Below are positions 1 through 8,527 of a stretch of 64,000 nucleotides of DNA, in pieces. The stretch covers positions 248,001 to 312,000 of the forward strand of contig NZ_BMJT01000004.1 of assembly GCF_014643595.1 (NCBI RefSeq), given 5' to 3'. A program made the position numbers and the translations under genes. The DNA is from Lysinibacillus alkalisoli. Its GTDB lineage: Bacteria; Bacillota; Bacilli; Bacillales_A; Planococcaceae. Every line of letters starts with the position of its first letter. Position 1 is the first letter of the stretch. The notes below the pieces were generated by a model. That model worked only from the letters and a program-made list of their open reading frames with translations, did not search any database and was not told where the DNA came from.

Positions 1-1
1 A

Positions 2-181
2 ATTATTTCAACATATGAAAAAATGGCGCCTAAAGCAGCAGCTCCTGTAATTGCTAAAATGAGTGATGTGGAAGCACTGCGAATTTTGTCTAATTTAAAA
101 CCAGATACCGTTGCTAAAATTTTTGAAAAGATGACGCCAGAACAAGCTGCGAAATATACAGAGTTATTAGCCAAAGAGTAA
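2..181 (+). CDS. MotE-family flagellar protein, C-terminal part (5' end outside window)
   Basis: Only the last 59 codons are in the window, read in the second frame to a TAA stop. The visible protein has the MgtE_N-like repeat typical of MotE/YlxF proteins: a stretch around VIAKMSDVEALRILSNLKP followed by KIFEKMTPEQAAKYTELLAKE, an amphipathic helical repeat. MotE-type proteins are membrane-anchored partners of the flagellar stator or basal body, encoded just upstream of fliK in Bacillales fla/che operons, and that is the position here (16 nt before the fliK start). The upstream transmembrane and coiled-coil parts cannot be seen, so the family call rests on the C-terminus and on synteny. Confidence 0.7.
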   Translation: MISTYEKMAPKAAAPVIAKMSDVEALRILSNLKPDTVAKIFEKMTPEQAAKYTELLAKE

Positions 182-197
182 AAGGAGGTGAATGACG

Positions 198-1382
198 ATG
201 AATGTACAGTTTATGCAAATGGTACAGGCAAAAGCAAGTACGAAAGCACCTGAGCCAATTGACGCTAAACAATCGGATCAGTTTGGTAAAGTATTTCAGC
301 AAGCGCTGACTCAACCAACAGTCAAAGAGTCAGTTAGTGAAACTAATATGGAAAGTACAGAATTCATCCAAGCTGTGTTGAAAAGTGAAGATGTACAAGA
401 GCTTTTTGATTTACTAGGTATTACTTTAGACGATGCTTTAATTGTTTTAGAAGATGGTCAAGTTATGGATCTAAATCAAGCGTTAGAAGAGTTAAACCCA
501 TTACTACAAGCACTGGGCATAAGTGAAACTGAACTGCAAGAAATTGTTGAACACGTATTAGGTGAAGAAGTGGAAGCAAAGGATGCTTGGGATTTACTAA
601 CAATGTTAATCAGTAACGAACCACAGCTACAATCTTTATTAACAGCAGGAAATAAAGGTGATGCTAAACTAACGCCAAAACAGGCAGAGCAAGTAACAGC
701 ACTTTTACAAACGATTAATTTAGTAAGTAAAGAAGTAGATTTAACATCTATGCAAGAGACTAAAACGCAGCCTGTTAATCAGATGATGCAAGCATTGCTA
801 AAAAACATGGAAAGTACAGAAGAAACACCTAAAGTTAAAGTTCCGTTTATGACGTTTATGTCATCTAAGGAACAAACAACGACAGATGTAGCACCTATTA
901 CTTCTCATACTGTGCAAACGAGGCCAAATACATTTCAAATAACGTTGCCACAAAATCAATCCGCACAATCTGAAGCATTAATTAAAGAGATGCAAGCTAT
1001 TGTAGCTAAAGCTCAAATGTCGAATAATCAAGGCGTAACACGTTTGTTAATCAAGTTATATCCTGAGAATTTAGGCAGTTTACGTATTGAACTATCTCAA
1101 CATGAAGGTGTATTAAGTGCTCGTATTTTAGCCTCGACAGCTTCAGGCCGTGAATTATTGGACAATCAATTACATCAATTGAAACAAGCATTTGTACAAC
1201 AAGGATTACAAGTTGAACGTATTGATGTAGGCCAAACGATGCAAGATTCAGACCGACAACAGCGTGAGCAACAAGGTTTCTTTAATCAGTTCTTTAAGCG
1301 ACAACAAGAAGAAGAGCAACAAGAACAGCATGCGGAACCTGAACAGAGTTTTGAAGATATTTTGAATGAGGAGGTGCAGTAA
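198..1382 (+). CDS. fliK: Flagellar hook-length control protein FliK
   Basis: FliK measures hook length during export and switches the type III apparatus from hook to filament substrates by acting on FlhB. The protein is 394 aa from the chosen start. The first ~270 residues are low-conservation, Q/E-rich spacer. Residues about 280-345 form the Flg_hook domain (RLLIKLYPENLGSLRIEL... followed by LDNQLHQLKQAFVQQGLQVERIDV). The tail is very Q/E rich. ATG at 198 is preferred over the in-frame ATG at 192 because the AAAGGAGGTG site (181-190) is correctly spaced only for 198. It lies between motE and flgD; the next gene starts two bases after its stop. Confidence 0.9.
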   Translation: MNVQFMQMVQAKASTKAPEPIDAKQSDQFGKVFQQALTQPTVKESVSETNMESTEFIQAVLKSEDVQELFDLLGITLDDALIVLEDGQVMDLNQALEELNPLLQALGISETELQEIVEHVLGEEVEAKDAWDLLTMLISNEPQLQSLLTAGNKGDAKLTPKQAEQVTALLQTINLVSKEVDLTSMQETKTQPVNQMMQALLKNMESTEETPKVKVPFMTFMSSKEQTTTDVAPITSHTVQTRPNTFQITLPQNQSAQSEALIKEMQAIVAKAQMSNNQGVTRLLIKLYPENLGSLRIELSQHEGVLSARILASTASGRELLDNQLHQLKQAFVQQGLQVERIDVGQTMQDSDRQQREQQGFFNQFFKRQQEEEQQEQHAEPEQSFEDILNEEVQ

Positions 1383-1384
1383 TA

Positions 1385-2092
1385 ATGTCTATGGCAACGA
1401 TTCAAGGCAGTAACTTTAGAAGTAAGCCACCAGCAGATGGCGGCGTCATTGGCGATAACTATTACTTAGAAAATCGTAAAGAAGAAGTGCGCCAAACGGG
1501 TAATAATATGTTAGGTAAAGATGATTTCTTGAAATTACTCATTACACAATTACAAAATCAAGACCCTACAAATCCGATGGACGATCGTGAGTTTATTGCA
1601 CAAATGGCTCAGTTTTCTTCTTTAGAACAAATGCAAAATATGACTAAAGCAATGGAAGCATTGCTAATGTCACAGCAACAATCACAAATGATGGAGTATA
1701 CAAACTTCATTGGTAAAGAAGTACAGTGGCACGAAATTAGTACAGAAAAAGATGATGAAGGTAACTTTATCGTGAATGAAGGTAAAGGTGTTATCCAATC
1801 TGTACAATTTAAAGATGGCGAGCCTGTATTTAAATTGGCAGACGGCAAAGAAATTGCTGTTGGTAATATCTCAGGTGTATTAAATAATAATACAGCGAAT
1901 GAATCAGCAATTGTACGCGCTAGCGCTTTAATTGGTAAAACAGTGACATACAAATATACAGATGAAAATGATGAAGAAAAAGAAGCACAAGCTAAAGTAA
2001 CATCAGTATCTAATAAAGACGGGAAAATAACTTATATTTTAGATAATAACGAAAAAATCACAGACAGCCAATTTATTGGTATTAGTGCATAA
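1385..2092 (+). CDS. flgD: Flagellar hook assembly (capping) protein FlgD
   Basis: FlgD is the transient cap needed for polymerisation of hook subunits. At 235 aa it is longer than the shortest FlgD forms. Residues about 43-90 carry the family hallmark: DDFLKLLITQLQNQDPTNPMD followed by FIAQMAQFSSLEQMQNM. The C-terminal half is a beta-rich region with VQSVQFKDGEPVFKLADG, as in FlgD tudor-like/FnIII domains. GAGGAGGTG, inside the end of fliK, is spaced 8 nt from the ATG, which suggests translational coupling. The order fliK-flgD-(small gene)-hook gene is the standard Bacillales one. Confidence 0.92.
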   Translation: MSMATIQGSNFRSKPPADGGVIGDNYYLENRKEEVRQTGNNMLGKDDFLKLLITQLQNQDPTNPMDDREFIAQMAQFSSLEQMQNMTKAMEALLMSQQQSQMMEYTNFIGKEVQWHEISTEKDDEGNFIVNEGKGVIQSVQFKDGEPVFKLADGKEIAVGNISGVLNNNTANESAIVRASALIGKTVTYKYTDENDEEKEAQAKVTSVSNKDGKITYILDNNEKITDSQFIGISA

Positions 2093-2106
2093 GGTAGGTG
2101 AATCAG

Positions 2107-2472
2107 GTGAAAACATATGGCATAGGAAATGTGCCTTTTCAGCCAACGATTCAAAACCGACCATTAAACAATAAAGCGACTCCTCAATCTTTTTTACAGC
2201 ATCTTGAAGTAGCTGCTAAACAATTGAGGGTGAGTAAACATGCTACTGAACGATTGCAAGATCGTCAAATCCATATTTCAGATCAAGAGTGGAGTCATGT
2301 ATCGAACAAAGTACAGGAAGCAAGTTTGAAGGGTGTCAAACACCCACTTGTATTGATGGAACAAGCAGCGTTAATTATTAGTGCAAAAAATAACACAGTA
2401 ATTACGGCGATGGATCGCACGGAAGCAAAAGAGCAAATCTTTACGAATATTGATGGCACAATTGTGCTATAG
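2107..2472 (+). CDS. Small flagellar operon protein (TIGR02530 family)
   Basis: A 121-aa protein with the conserved core SKHATERLQDRQIHISDQEW followed by a predicted mixed alpha/beta segment ending in ITAMDRTEAKEQIFTNIDGTIVL. This pattern and its position between flgD and the hook gene fit the family called flagellar operon protein (TIGR02530), whose exact function I do not know; a role in hook assembly is only implied by context. The GTG at 2107 is favoured over GTG 2098: the AAGGTAGG site (2091-2098) overlaps the latter and lies about 8 nt before the former. No signal peptide or membrane segment. Confidence 0.75.
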   Translation: MKTYGIGNVPFQPTIQNRPLNNKATPQSFLQHLEVAAKQLRVSKHATERLQDRQIHISDQEWSHVSNKVQEASLKGVKHPLVLMEQAALIISAKNNTVITAMDRTEAKEQIFTNIDGTIVL

Positions 2473-2554
2473 GGCTGGACCTTTCGTTTAAAGGAAGCCT
2501 TGCGCTGTGGAATGATAGAAGCGGTGCGACAAAATTGAAGGGAGAACTACAATT

Positions 2555-3544
2555 ATGTTACGTTCCATGTATTCAGGTATTTCAGGTTTACGCAATTTCC
2601 AAACGAAGTTAGATGTTATTGGTAATAATATTGCCAATGTTAATACACACGGGTTTAAAAAGAGCCGTGTTATTTTCAAAGATTTGATTTCACAAACTCA
2701 ATCAGGTGCTTCTTCACCAAGTGCTACACGTGGTGGTGTTAATCCTAAACAAGTTGGTTTAGGTGCACAAATGTCTGCGATCGACGTTATGCATGGTCAA
2801 GGCTCTATGCAATCAACGGGTTACACATTAGATATGGCAATCTCAGGAGATGGATTCTTCATTGTTGGCGACTCAACAGGTACAGGGCGAGATGAGTTTG
2901 GTAATATTCAAGATGGTGGTGGAGACAGTGCGATTGACGGTTTAGTTTACACACGCGCTGGTAACTTCTATATGGACCCGGACGGTTATTTAGTGAATGC
3001 AGATGGTAAATATTTATATGGACATGCCAATGAAAATATTTATACGTATTATACAGATTTTGACGGAGCAGCAGAACCTGAAAAAGGTACAACTAATTTT
3101 AATACAGATAAAGAAGCTAATGGCATTTCAGGTACAACAACAGATTTATCAGCTGAAGATATTGAAGTAGGGCCAATCCGTATTCCAAAAGATGCTCAAA
3201 AAATGGGCATTAGCCAAGATGGTACAATTTCATACGTAGATGCAGCGGGTGAATTACAATATGCTGGGCAAGCTATTTTAGGTAAATTCTCCAACCCAGG
3301 TGGTATGGAAAAAGTGGGTGGTAACTACTATATTCCATCACAAAGTTCAGGTAATGTATTAATGCAGGCGGGTTCAGTAGCAGGTATTGGTACGGTAGAA
3401 TCGGGTTATTTAGAGATGTCTAACGTAGATTTATCAGAAGAGTTTACAGAAATGATTGTTGCACAACGTGGTTTCCAAGCAAATACGCGTATCATTACAA
3501 CTTCTGATGAAATTTTACAAGAGTTAGTGAACTTGAAGCGATAA
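2555..3544 (+). CDS. flgE: Flagellar hook protein (FlgE/FlgG type)
   Basis: The 329-aa product has both ends of the axial protein family. The N-terminus (about residues 1-45) contains MYSGISGLRNFQTKLDVIGNNIANVNTHGFKK, the Flg_bb_rod motif. The C-terminus ends GYLEMSNVDLSEEFTEMIVAQRGFQANTRIITTSDEILQELVNLKR, which packs against the N-terminal helix in the tube. The variable surface domain lies between (roughly 90-220). In Bacillus this gene, long annotated flgG, encodes the major hook subunit FlgE. At 329 aa it is larger than the ~264-aa B. subtilis form, the extra length falling in the surface domain. It follows flgD and the TIGR02530 gene. Confidence 0.9.
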   Translation: MLRSMYSGISGLRNFQTKLDVIGNNIANVNTHGFKKSRVIFKDLISQTQSGASSPSATRGGVNPKQVGLGAQMSAIDVMHGQGSMQSTGYTLDMAISGDGFFIVGDSTGTGRDEFGNIQDGGGDSAIDGLVYTRAGNFYMDPDGYLVNADGKYLYGHANENIYTYYTDFDGAAEPEKGTTNFNTDKEANGISGTTTDLSAEDIEVGPIRIPKDAQKMGISQDGTISYVDAAGELQYAGQAILGKFSNPGGMEKVGGNYYIPSQSSGNVLMQAGSVAGIGTVESGYLEMSNVDLSEEFTEMIVAQRGFQANTRIITTSDEILQELVNLKR

Positions 3545-3578
3545 AAGCGTATAATTTAGAACGGTAAAACATGTAATG

Positions 3579-3618
3579 AGGAGGGTCGGGCCGGCACTCG
3601 TCAGCCCGGCTATCAATT
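3579..3618 (+). promoter_or_regulatory. Hairpin-spaced Shine-Dalgarno of swrD
   Basis: The only good Shine-Dalgarno before swrD, AGGAGG at 3579-3584, lies 34 nt from the ATG at 3619, far beyond the usual 5-10 nt. The gap contains a GC-rich inverted repeat, GTCGGGC (3585-3591) and GCCCGGC (3604-3610), able to form a 7-bp stem (one G-U pair) with a 12-nt loop. Folding it would place the SD 8 nt from the start codon (TATCAATT remains). The element stands out for GC content in an AT-rich operon. The inference that it spaces or regulates translation is mine. Confidence 0.6.
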
Positions 3619-3840
3619 ATGATTGAAGTAACAAGACTAAATGGTAAAAAGTTTACATTAAATGCTTTATACATAGAAACAGTTGAGTCTTTTCCAGACA
3701 CAACAATTACACTTACGACAGGTACAAAGACAATTGTAAAAGAATCAGAAGAAGAGGTGCGAGAAAAGGTTAAGGCCTTTTACTTAAATATACAAATTTT
3801 ATCAAATCCGCATCTACGAGGTGAAGATGATGAAGAATAA
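3619..3840 (+). CDS. swrD: Flagellar motor power/swarming protein SwrD (FlbD family)
   Basis: A 73-aa protein beginning [20 protein letters not shown], the signature of the FlbD/YlzI family. In B. subtilis the homologue SwrD raises flagellar motor torque and is needed for swarming. It lies between the hook gene and fliL, as in the B. subtilis operon. The start is fixed by the family's conserved N-terminus. There is no Shine-Dalgarno at normal distance; a hairpin lies between the ATG and an upstream AGGAGG. The 3' end overlaps the start of fliL. Confidence 0.88.
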   Translation: MIEVTRLNGKKFTLNALYIETVESFPDTTITLTTGTKTIVKESEEEVREKVKAFYLNIQILSNPHLRGEDDEE

Positions 3841-4258
3841 TAAAACATTAACCATTGTAGCCATTGCACTTGTTGTAATTGTGCTCATTGGTGTGGTTGC
3901 CATTGTACTAAAAATGCAAATGGATAAACCAGCAAAATCTTTAGAACCAACCATTGATGACGTATTAGAAGCATCTGTTGATGTTGAAGAGATTACAACT
4001 AATTTATCTGACAAAAAATTTGTTCGTCTAACGCTAAAAATTCAAACGACAAGCAAAGATGCAGCAGAAGAGTTAGGCAAACGTGACTTCCAAACAAAAA
4101 ATATTGTTATCAAAGAATTATCAGAGCTCTCTTCTAAAAATTTGGAAGGGAAAGATGGGAAGTTAAAGTTTGAATCAGCTATAAAAACGCAATTGAATGA
4201 GTTAATGCGTGATGGCGAGATCACAGAGGTTTCGATTACATCATGTATCATTAGCTAA
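3830..4258 (+). CDS. fliL: Flagellar basal body-associated protein FliL
   Basis: FliL is a single-pass membrane protein that surrounds or supports the stator. About 142 aa: a short basic N-terminus, one transmembrane helix (roughly residues 6-26, [20 protein letters not shown]) and a periplasm-facing FliL domain with [11 protein letters not shown] and a C-terminal helix. The coding frame is open from a GTG at 3821, but that GTG is part of the GAGGTGA ribosome site, so ATG 3827 or 3830 is the likely start. It overlaps the last codons of swrD, implying coupled translation. Confidence 0.85.
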   Translation: MKNNKTLTIVAIALVVIVLIGVVAIVLKMQMDKPAKSLEPTIDDVLEASVDVEEITTNLSDKKFVRLTLKIQTTSKDAAEELGKRDFQTKNIVIKELSELSSKNLEGKDGKLKFESAIKTQLNELMRDGEITEVSITSCIIS

Positions 4259-4297
4259 TATACTTAATTAAATTGACTTTATAATGGAGGTGGGCAA

Positions 4298-5293
4298 ATG
4301 GCGGGAGATGTATTATCCCAATCCGAAATTGATGCGTTGCTCTCCGCAATATCGACTGGTGAAATGACAGCTGATGATATTAAGAAGGAAGATGAAGAGA
4401 AACGTGTAAAAGTGTATGATTTTAAACGTGCGCTTCGATTTTCAAAAGATCAAATTCGCAGTTTAACACGAGTGCATGAAAATTTCGCGCGATTAATTAC
4501 AACGTTTTTCTCAGCTCAATTACGTACATATGTACAAATCACGGTCGCATCAGTTGACCAAATCCCATTCGAGGAGTTCGTGCGTTCGATTCCGAATATG
4601 ACACTAATTAATGTGTTTGAAGTGCCGCCTCTAGACGGTAATATTTTAATGGAAATTAACCCGAACATTGCCTATTCAATGTTAGATCGTATGATGGGAG
4701 GAACGGGAGAGAGTCATAGTAATGTTGATAATTTAACAGAAATTGAAACTAAAATTATGACGAATCTATTTGAACGTTCTTTTGATAACTTACGAGAAGC
4801 ATGGGAAAGTATTGCAGAGATTGACCCAATGTTAGTAGAACTTGAAGTAAATCCACAGTTTTTACAAATGATTTCACCAAATGAAACTGTAGTTGTGATT
4901 TCGTTAAATACAGTTATTGGTGAAACAAGCGGTATGATTAATATTTGTATACCACACGTAGTATTAGAACCTATCGTTCCTAATCTATCTGTTCGTTATT
5001 GGATGCAATCCAATACAAAGGAAATGTCTCCTGAACAAACAAAAGCACTAGAAACAAATGTGAAACGTGCTCAATTACCAGTAAGTGTTGAGTTAGGTAC
5101 ATCAACGATTACAATTGAAGATTTTCTATTCATGCAACAGGGTGATGTTGTACAACTAGATCAACCAGCAGATAACCCGTTATTATTGAAAGTAGGCTCT
5201 CTACCGAAATTTACTGTACAACCAGGTAAGGTAGGCAAAAAATTAGCTGTTCAAATTATAGAGCCAGTGAAAGGAGGAGACGAAGATGAGTGA
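4298..5293 (+). CDS. fliM: Flagellar motor switch protein FliM
   Basis: FliM is the C-ring subunit that receives CheY-P and reverses rotation. It is 331 aa, the usual length. Residues 6-14 (LSQSEIDAL) are the CheY-P-binding peptide. The middle is the CheC-like domain (about 45-230), and residues ~250-325 form the SpoA/FliN-like domain ending LPKFTVQPGKVGKKLAVQI. A good AATGGAGGTGG site precedes the ATG. The stop overlaps the start of fliY by 8 nt. Confidence 0.95.
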   Translation: MAGDVLSQSEIDALLSAISTGEMTADDIKKEDEEKRVKVYDFKRALRFSKDQIRSLTRVHENFARLITTFFSAQLRTYVQITVASVDQIPFEEFVRSIPNMTLINVFEVPPLDGNILMEINPNIAYSMLDRMMGGTGESHSNVDNLTEIETKIMTNLFERSFDNLREAWESIAEIDPMLVELEVNPQFLQMISPNETVVVISLNTVIGETSGMINICIPHVVLEPIVPNLSVRYWMQSNTKEMSPEQTKALETNVKRAQLPVSVELGTSTITIEDFLFMQQGDVVQLDQPADNPLLLKVGSLPKFTVQPGKVGKKLAVQIIEPVKGGDEDE

Positions 5294-6503
5294 TGAAATG
5301 TTATCCCAAGAGGAAATTGAAGCGCTACTTCGCGGTGAATCTTTAGAAGATGATACACCACCATCAACAGAAGAGAATGGTGAAGAAACAGGCGAGATGA
5401 AAATTGAGGATTATTTAGATTCTATAGAGCAGGATGCGCTTGGTGAGATTGGCAATATTTCATTTGGTAGTTCTGCAACTGCACTGTCTTCATTATTAGG
5501 GCAAAAGGTAGATATTACGACACCAAGTATTTCAATGATTAATCGTAATAAGTTAGAAGAGGAGTTCCCGCACCCTTATGTAGCCGTACAAGTAGAATAT
5601 ACTATTGGTTTACTAGGTATGAATCTTTTAGTCATTAAACAATCAGATGCTGCAATTATTGCAGATTTAATGTTAGGCGGAGATGGCTTAAATCCTAATG
5701 AAGAATTGGGTGAAATACAATTAAGTGCTGTACAAGAAGCAATGAATCAAATGATGGGTTCTGCAGCGACATCTATGTCAGCGATCTTTAACAAAAAGGT
5801 AGATATTTCTCCACCTTCAATCGATTTAATGAATATTACAAAAAAAGAAGGCGAAGATAATATTCCAGAGGATGACTTACTTGTTAAAGTGTCATTCCGT
5901 TTACGTATTGGTACATTAATTGATTCTAATATTATGCAATTATTACCATTGCATTTTAGTAAAAGTCTAGTGAATTCTCTATTAAATGGAGAAGTTGAAG
6001 AAGAGACTAAAGTAGCAGAGCCGGCACCAGTAATTGAACAACAAGCTGCGCCAACACCCGCACCAGTTCAAGAGCAACCCATGCCACAGGCACCACAACA
6101 AGAGTATCAACAACCTGTCCAACCGCAACAGCCGCAATATCAACAGCCTGTATATCAACAACCCGCGCCACAAGCGCCGCCAGTAAATGTACAGCCTGCG
6201 CAATTTGCCGCTTTTGAATCAGCATCATTAGGACAAAATGAGAATAGAAACTTAAATATGCTACTTGATATCCCCCTCCAAGTTACGGTAGAGTTAGGAC
6301 GTACGAAGCGTTCTGTAAAAGAGATTTTAGAACTATCTGGCGGGTCAATTATCGAGTTAGATAAATTAGCAGGTGAGCCTGTAGATATATTAGTCAATAA
6401 TCGTCTAATTGCTACGGGTGAAGTTGTTGTTATTGATGAGAATTTTGGTGTTCGCATTACAGATGTTCTTAGTCAAGCAGAGCGAATCAATCACTTAAGA
6501 TAA
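5286..6503 (+). CDS. fliY: Flagellar motor switch phosphatase FliY
   Basis: FliY combines a CheY-P phosphatase of the CheC type with a FliN-like C-ring domain. In 405 aa one sees an N-terminal CheY-binding-like peptide (LSQEEIEALL, residues 5-14), a CheC domain with two active-site helices (DALGEIGNISFGSS near residue 50 and LSAVQEAMNQMMGSAAT near 145, each keeping the E...N pair), a long P/Q-rich linker (about 240-305), and a C-terminal SpoA domain (about 325-400). It overlaps fliM. The linker is made of repeated QQP/QPQ/APV units with very skewed composition, which explains spurious antisense reading frames there. Confidence 0.95.
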   Translation: MSDEMLSQEEIEALLRGESLEDDTPPSTEENGEETGEMKIEDYLDSIEQDALGEIGNISFGSSATALSSLLGQKVDITTPSISMINRNKLEEEFPHPYVAVQVEYTIGLLGMNLLVIKQSDAAIIADLMLGGDGLNPNEELGEIQLSAVQEAMNQMMGSAATSMSAIFNKKVDISPPSIDLMNITKKEGEDNIPEDDLLVKVSFRLRIGTLIDSNIMQLLPLHFSKSLVNSLLNGEVEEETKVAEPAPVIEQQAAPTPAPVQEQPMPQAPQQEYQQPVQPQQPQYQQPVYQQPAPQAPPVNVQPAQFAAFESASLGQNENRNLNMLLDIPLQVTVELGRTKRSVKEILELSGGSIIELDKLAGEPVDILVNNRLIATGEVVVIDENFGVRITDVLSQAERINHLR

Positions 6504-6525
6504 TTGATATTGGAGGAGAATAGGT

Positions 6526-6888
6526 ATGTCAAAAAGGATTTTAATTGTAGATGACGCAGCTTTCATGCGTATGATGATTAAGGATATTTTATCTAAGAAT
6601 GGTTTTGAAGTAGTTGGAGAAGCAGCAGATGGTCAACAAGCGGTAGAAAAGTATAATGAATTAAAGCCTGACTTAGTAACGATGGATATCACAATGCCTG
6701 AAATGGATGGTATTGCAGCATTAAAAGAAATTAAGGGTACAGACCCTAATGCTATTGTTATCATGTGTTCAGCAATGGGGCAACAAGCAATGGTTATTGA
6801 TGCGATTCAAGCAGGTGCGAAAGACTTTATCGTTAAGCCTTTCCAAGCAGATCGCGTTATCGAGGCTATTCAAAAAGCGTTGAGTTAA
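6526..6888 (+). CDS. cheY: Chemotaxis response regulator CheY
   Basis: A 120-aa single-domain receiver. Acidic pocket residues are D9 and D10, the phosphoacceptor is D54 (VTMDITMPEMDG), with S82 (MCSAMG) and K104 (FIVKPF) as the switch and lysine residues. CheA-phosphorylated CheY binds FliM/FliY to bias rotation, and FliY/CheC dephosphorylate it. It sits directly after fliY and before fliO, the Bacillus arrangement. A TTGGAGGAGAA site precedes the ATG. Confidence 0.95.
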   Translation: MSKRILIVDDAAFMRMMIKDILSKNGFEVVGEAADGQQAVEKYNELKPDLVTMDITMPEMDGIAALKEIKGTDPNAIVIMCSAMGQQAMVIDAIQAGAKDFIVKPFQADRVIEAIQKALS

Positions 6889-6891
6889 GCG

Positions 6892-7542
6892 ATGCGTATG
6901 TCTTACATCGTTAAAGTTGTAACTTTGTTAACTGTACTGCTTATATCTGTTTTTCCCACAGAGGTATTAGCAGAGGACGGCCCTAGTACTGTACAGGAAT
7001 GTATGAAGAATCCAGATAAATGTGCTGATAAAGAAGAAAAAGACAACAAGGAAAAAGAATCACAAAAAGTGGCGAAAACATCTAGTACAACAGTGGACTT
7101 TTTAAAAGCTATTGTCGCTTTTGCAGTAGTAATTGCGCTCCTTTATTTTGTGATGAAGTTTATTAATAGTCGAAATTCGAAATATCAACATAATCAAATG
7201 ATTCAAAATCTAGGTGGTATTACATTAGGCGCACAAAAATCTGTACAGCTTTTACAAATGGGTAATCGTTTATATCTTGTTGGTGTAGGTGAAAATATTC
7301 AATTGTTAAAAGAAATAACAGATTCCGTTGAAATTGAAGCTCTTCAAAAAATGTATGAAGATAAACAAATTTTAGCAGCTGCACCAGTAAAGTTTGCTGA
7401 AGTTTTTTCACGCTTCAAAAAAGACAAACCCACGCAAGAGAACGACACAAGTTTTAATGCATTATTTCAAGAAAAAATAAATAAAATCAATGCGGAGCGT
7501 CAAGAAGAAATTAATAATTGGAAGAAGGAGACAGATAAGTAA
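6892..7542 (+). CDS. fliO: Flagellar biosynthetic protein FliO (FliZ in Bacillus nomenclature)
   Basis: A 216-aa membrane protein that helps FliP assemble the export gate. The N-terminus is a cleavable-looking signal peptide (residues ~1-27, ending VLAEDG). A charged lysine/glutamate-rich stretch follows, then one transmembrane helix (about residues 68-87, FLKAIVAFAVVIALLYFVMKF) and a cytoplasmic FliO domain with GGITLGAQKSVQLLQMGNRLYLVGVGENIQLL. The C-tail is highly charged. It starts 3 nt after the cheY stop and shares one base with fliP at its end. The gene is called fliZ in B. subtilis although it is unrelated to enteric FliZ. Confidence 0.85.
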   Translation: MRMSYIVKVVTLLTVLLISVFPTEVLAEDGPSTVQECMKNPDKCADKEEKDNKEKESQKVAKTSSTTVDFLKAIVAFAVVIALLYFVMKFINSRNSKYQHNQMIQNLGGITLGAQKSVQLLQMGNRLYLVGVGENIQLLKEITDSVEIEALQKMYEDKQILAAAPVKFAEVFSRFKKDKPTQENDTSFNALFQEKINKINAERQEEINNWKKETDK

Positions 7543-8237
7543 TGGAATTTATACTTATGCAACAGCAGCAAACCTTCGCAAGCTTTCTAGGTGATGGTAT
7601 GGACCTTGCTAATGTCTCTACTTCCGTAAAGTTATTATTGCTTTTAACGGTCTTATCGTTGGCGCCTAGTATTTTAATATTAATGACATCCTTTACGCGG
7701 ATTGTTATTATTCTAAGCTTTGTTAGAACGGCATTGGCTACACAGCAAATGCCGCCTAATCAAGTGATTGTAGGTTTAGCATTGTTTTTAACTTTCTTTA
7801 TTATGACACCAACATTTACAGAGGTGAATAAAGAAGCGTTACAGCCTTTATTTGCGGATGAAATCTCGTTGGACGAGGCATATGATAAGGCTAGTTTACC
7901 TTTTAAAGAATTTATGAGTTCGCATACGAGACAAAAGGATTTAGAATTGTTTTTAAATTATAATGGTGTAGAAGAAATGCCTACAACCGTTGAGGAACTA
8001 CCATTAACCATGTTAGTGCCTGCCTTCGCGTTAAGTGAAATTAAAACAGCATTTCAAATTGGTTTTATGATTTTTATACCTTTTTTAGTCATTGATATGA
8101 TTGTGGCAAGTACTTTAATGTCAATGGGTATGATGATGTTGCCACCGGTAATGATTTCATTACCATTCAAAATATTATTATTTGTACTTGTTGACGGTTG
8201 GTATTTAGTGATGAAGTCGATACTACAAAGTTTTTAG
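7542..8237 (+). CDS. fliP: Flagellar type III export gate protein FliP
   Basis: FliP forms the core pentamer of the FliPQR export channel. The protein is 231 aa with four hydrophobic helices (first at about 27-55, LLLLTVLSLAPSILILMTSFTRIVIILSFVR) and the conserved segments QMPPNQVIVGLALFLTFFIMTP and MGMMMLPPVMISLPFKILLFVLVDGW. The start codon overlaps the fliO stop by one base. It is followed by fliQ-fliR-flhB-flhA in the canonical order. Confidence 0.95.
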   Translation: MEFILMQQQQTFASFLGDGMDLANVSTSVKLLLLLTVLSLAPSILILMTSFTRIVIILSFVRTALATQQMPPNQVIVGLALFLTFFIMTPTFTEVNKEALQPLFADEISLDEAYDKASLPFKEFMSSHTRQKDLELFLNYNGVEEMPTTVEELPLTMLVPAFALSEIKTAFQIGFMIFIPFLVIDMIVASTLMSMGMMMLPPVMISLPFKILLFVLVDGWYLVMKSILQSF

Positions 8238-8250
8238 GGGATGAATCAGT

Positions 8251-8520
8251 ATGACAGGTGAAATGGTAATATCAGTTGCAGAACGTGCCATCTGGGTCGT
8301 CCTATTAACGAGCGGTCCGTTGTTACTTGTAGCCTTATTAACAGGATTGGCAGTTAGTATATTCCAAGCTACAACATCTATTCAAGAACAAACGTTAGCA
8401 TTTGTACCTAAAATTGTAGCAGTTTTAGTCGCTATTGTATTTTTTGGACCATGGATGCTTTCACAAGTGACGGGCTACGCTCAAGATATTTTTGAAAACT
8501 TGATTCGATACATAGGATGA
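8251..8520 (+). CDS. fliQ: Flagellar type III export gate protein FliQ
   Basis: An 89-aa protein with two transmembrane hairpin helices (about residues 15-38 and 50-75). It contains the hallmark GLAVSIFQATTSIQEQTLAFVPK between them. FliQ subunits pack around FliP/FliR in the export gate. The length is that of the family, and the gene lies between fliP and fliR with very short gaps. Confidence 0.95.
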   Translation: MTGEMVISVAERAIWVVLLTSGPLLLVALLTGLAVSIFQATTSIQEQTLAFVPKIVAVLVAIVFFGPWMLSQVTGYAQDIFENLIRYIG

Positions 8521-8527
8521 ACGAAAA

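Noticed and set aside
1609-1953. 114-codon minus-strand frame inside flgD
   Set aside because: Fully within a confident gene, without ribosome site or family features. The same holds for the other antisense frames inside polC, infB, cheA, cdsA, nupP and nupQ.
5982-6228. Two overlapping minus-strand frames of 73 codons
   Set aside because: Mirror of the P/Q-rich FliY linker; repetitive CAA/CCA composition keeps the opposite frames open.
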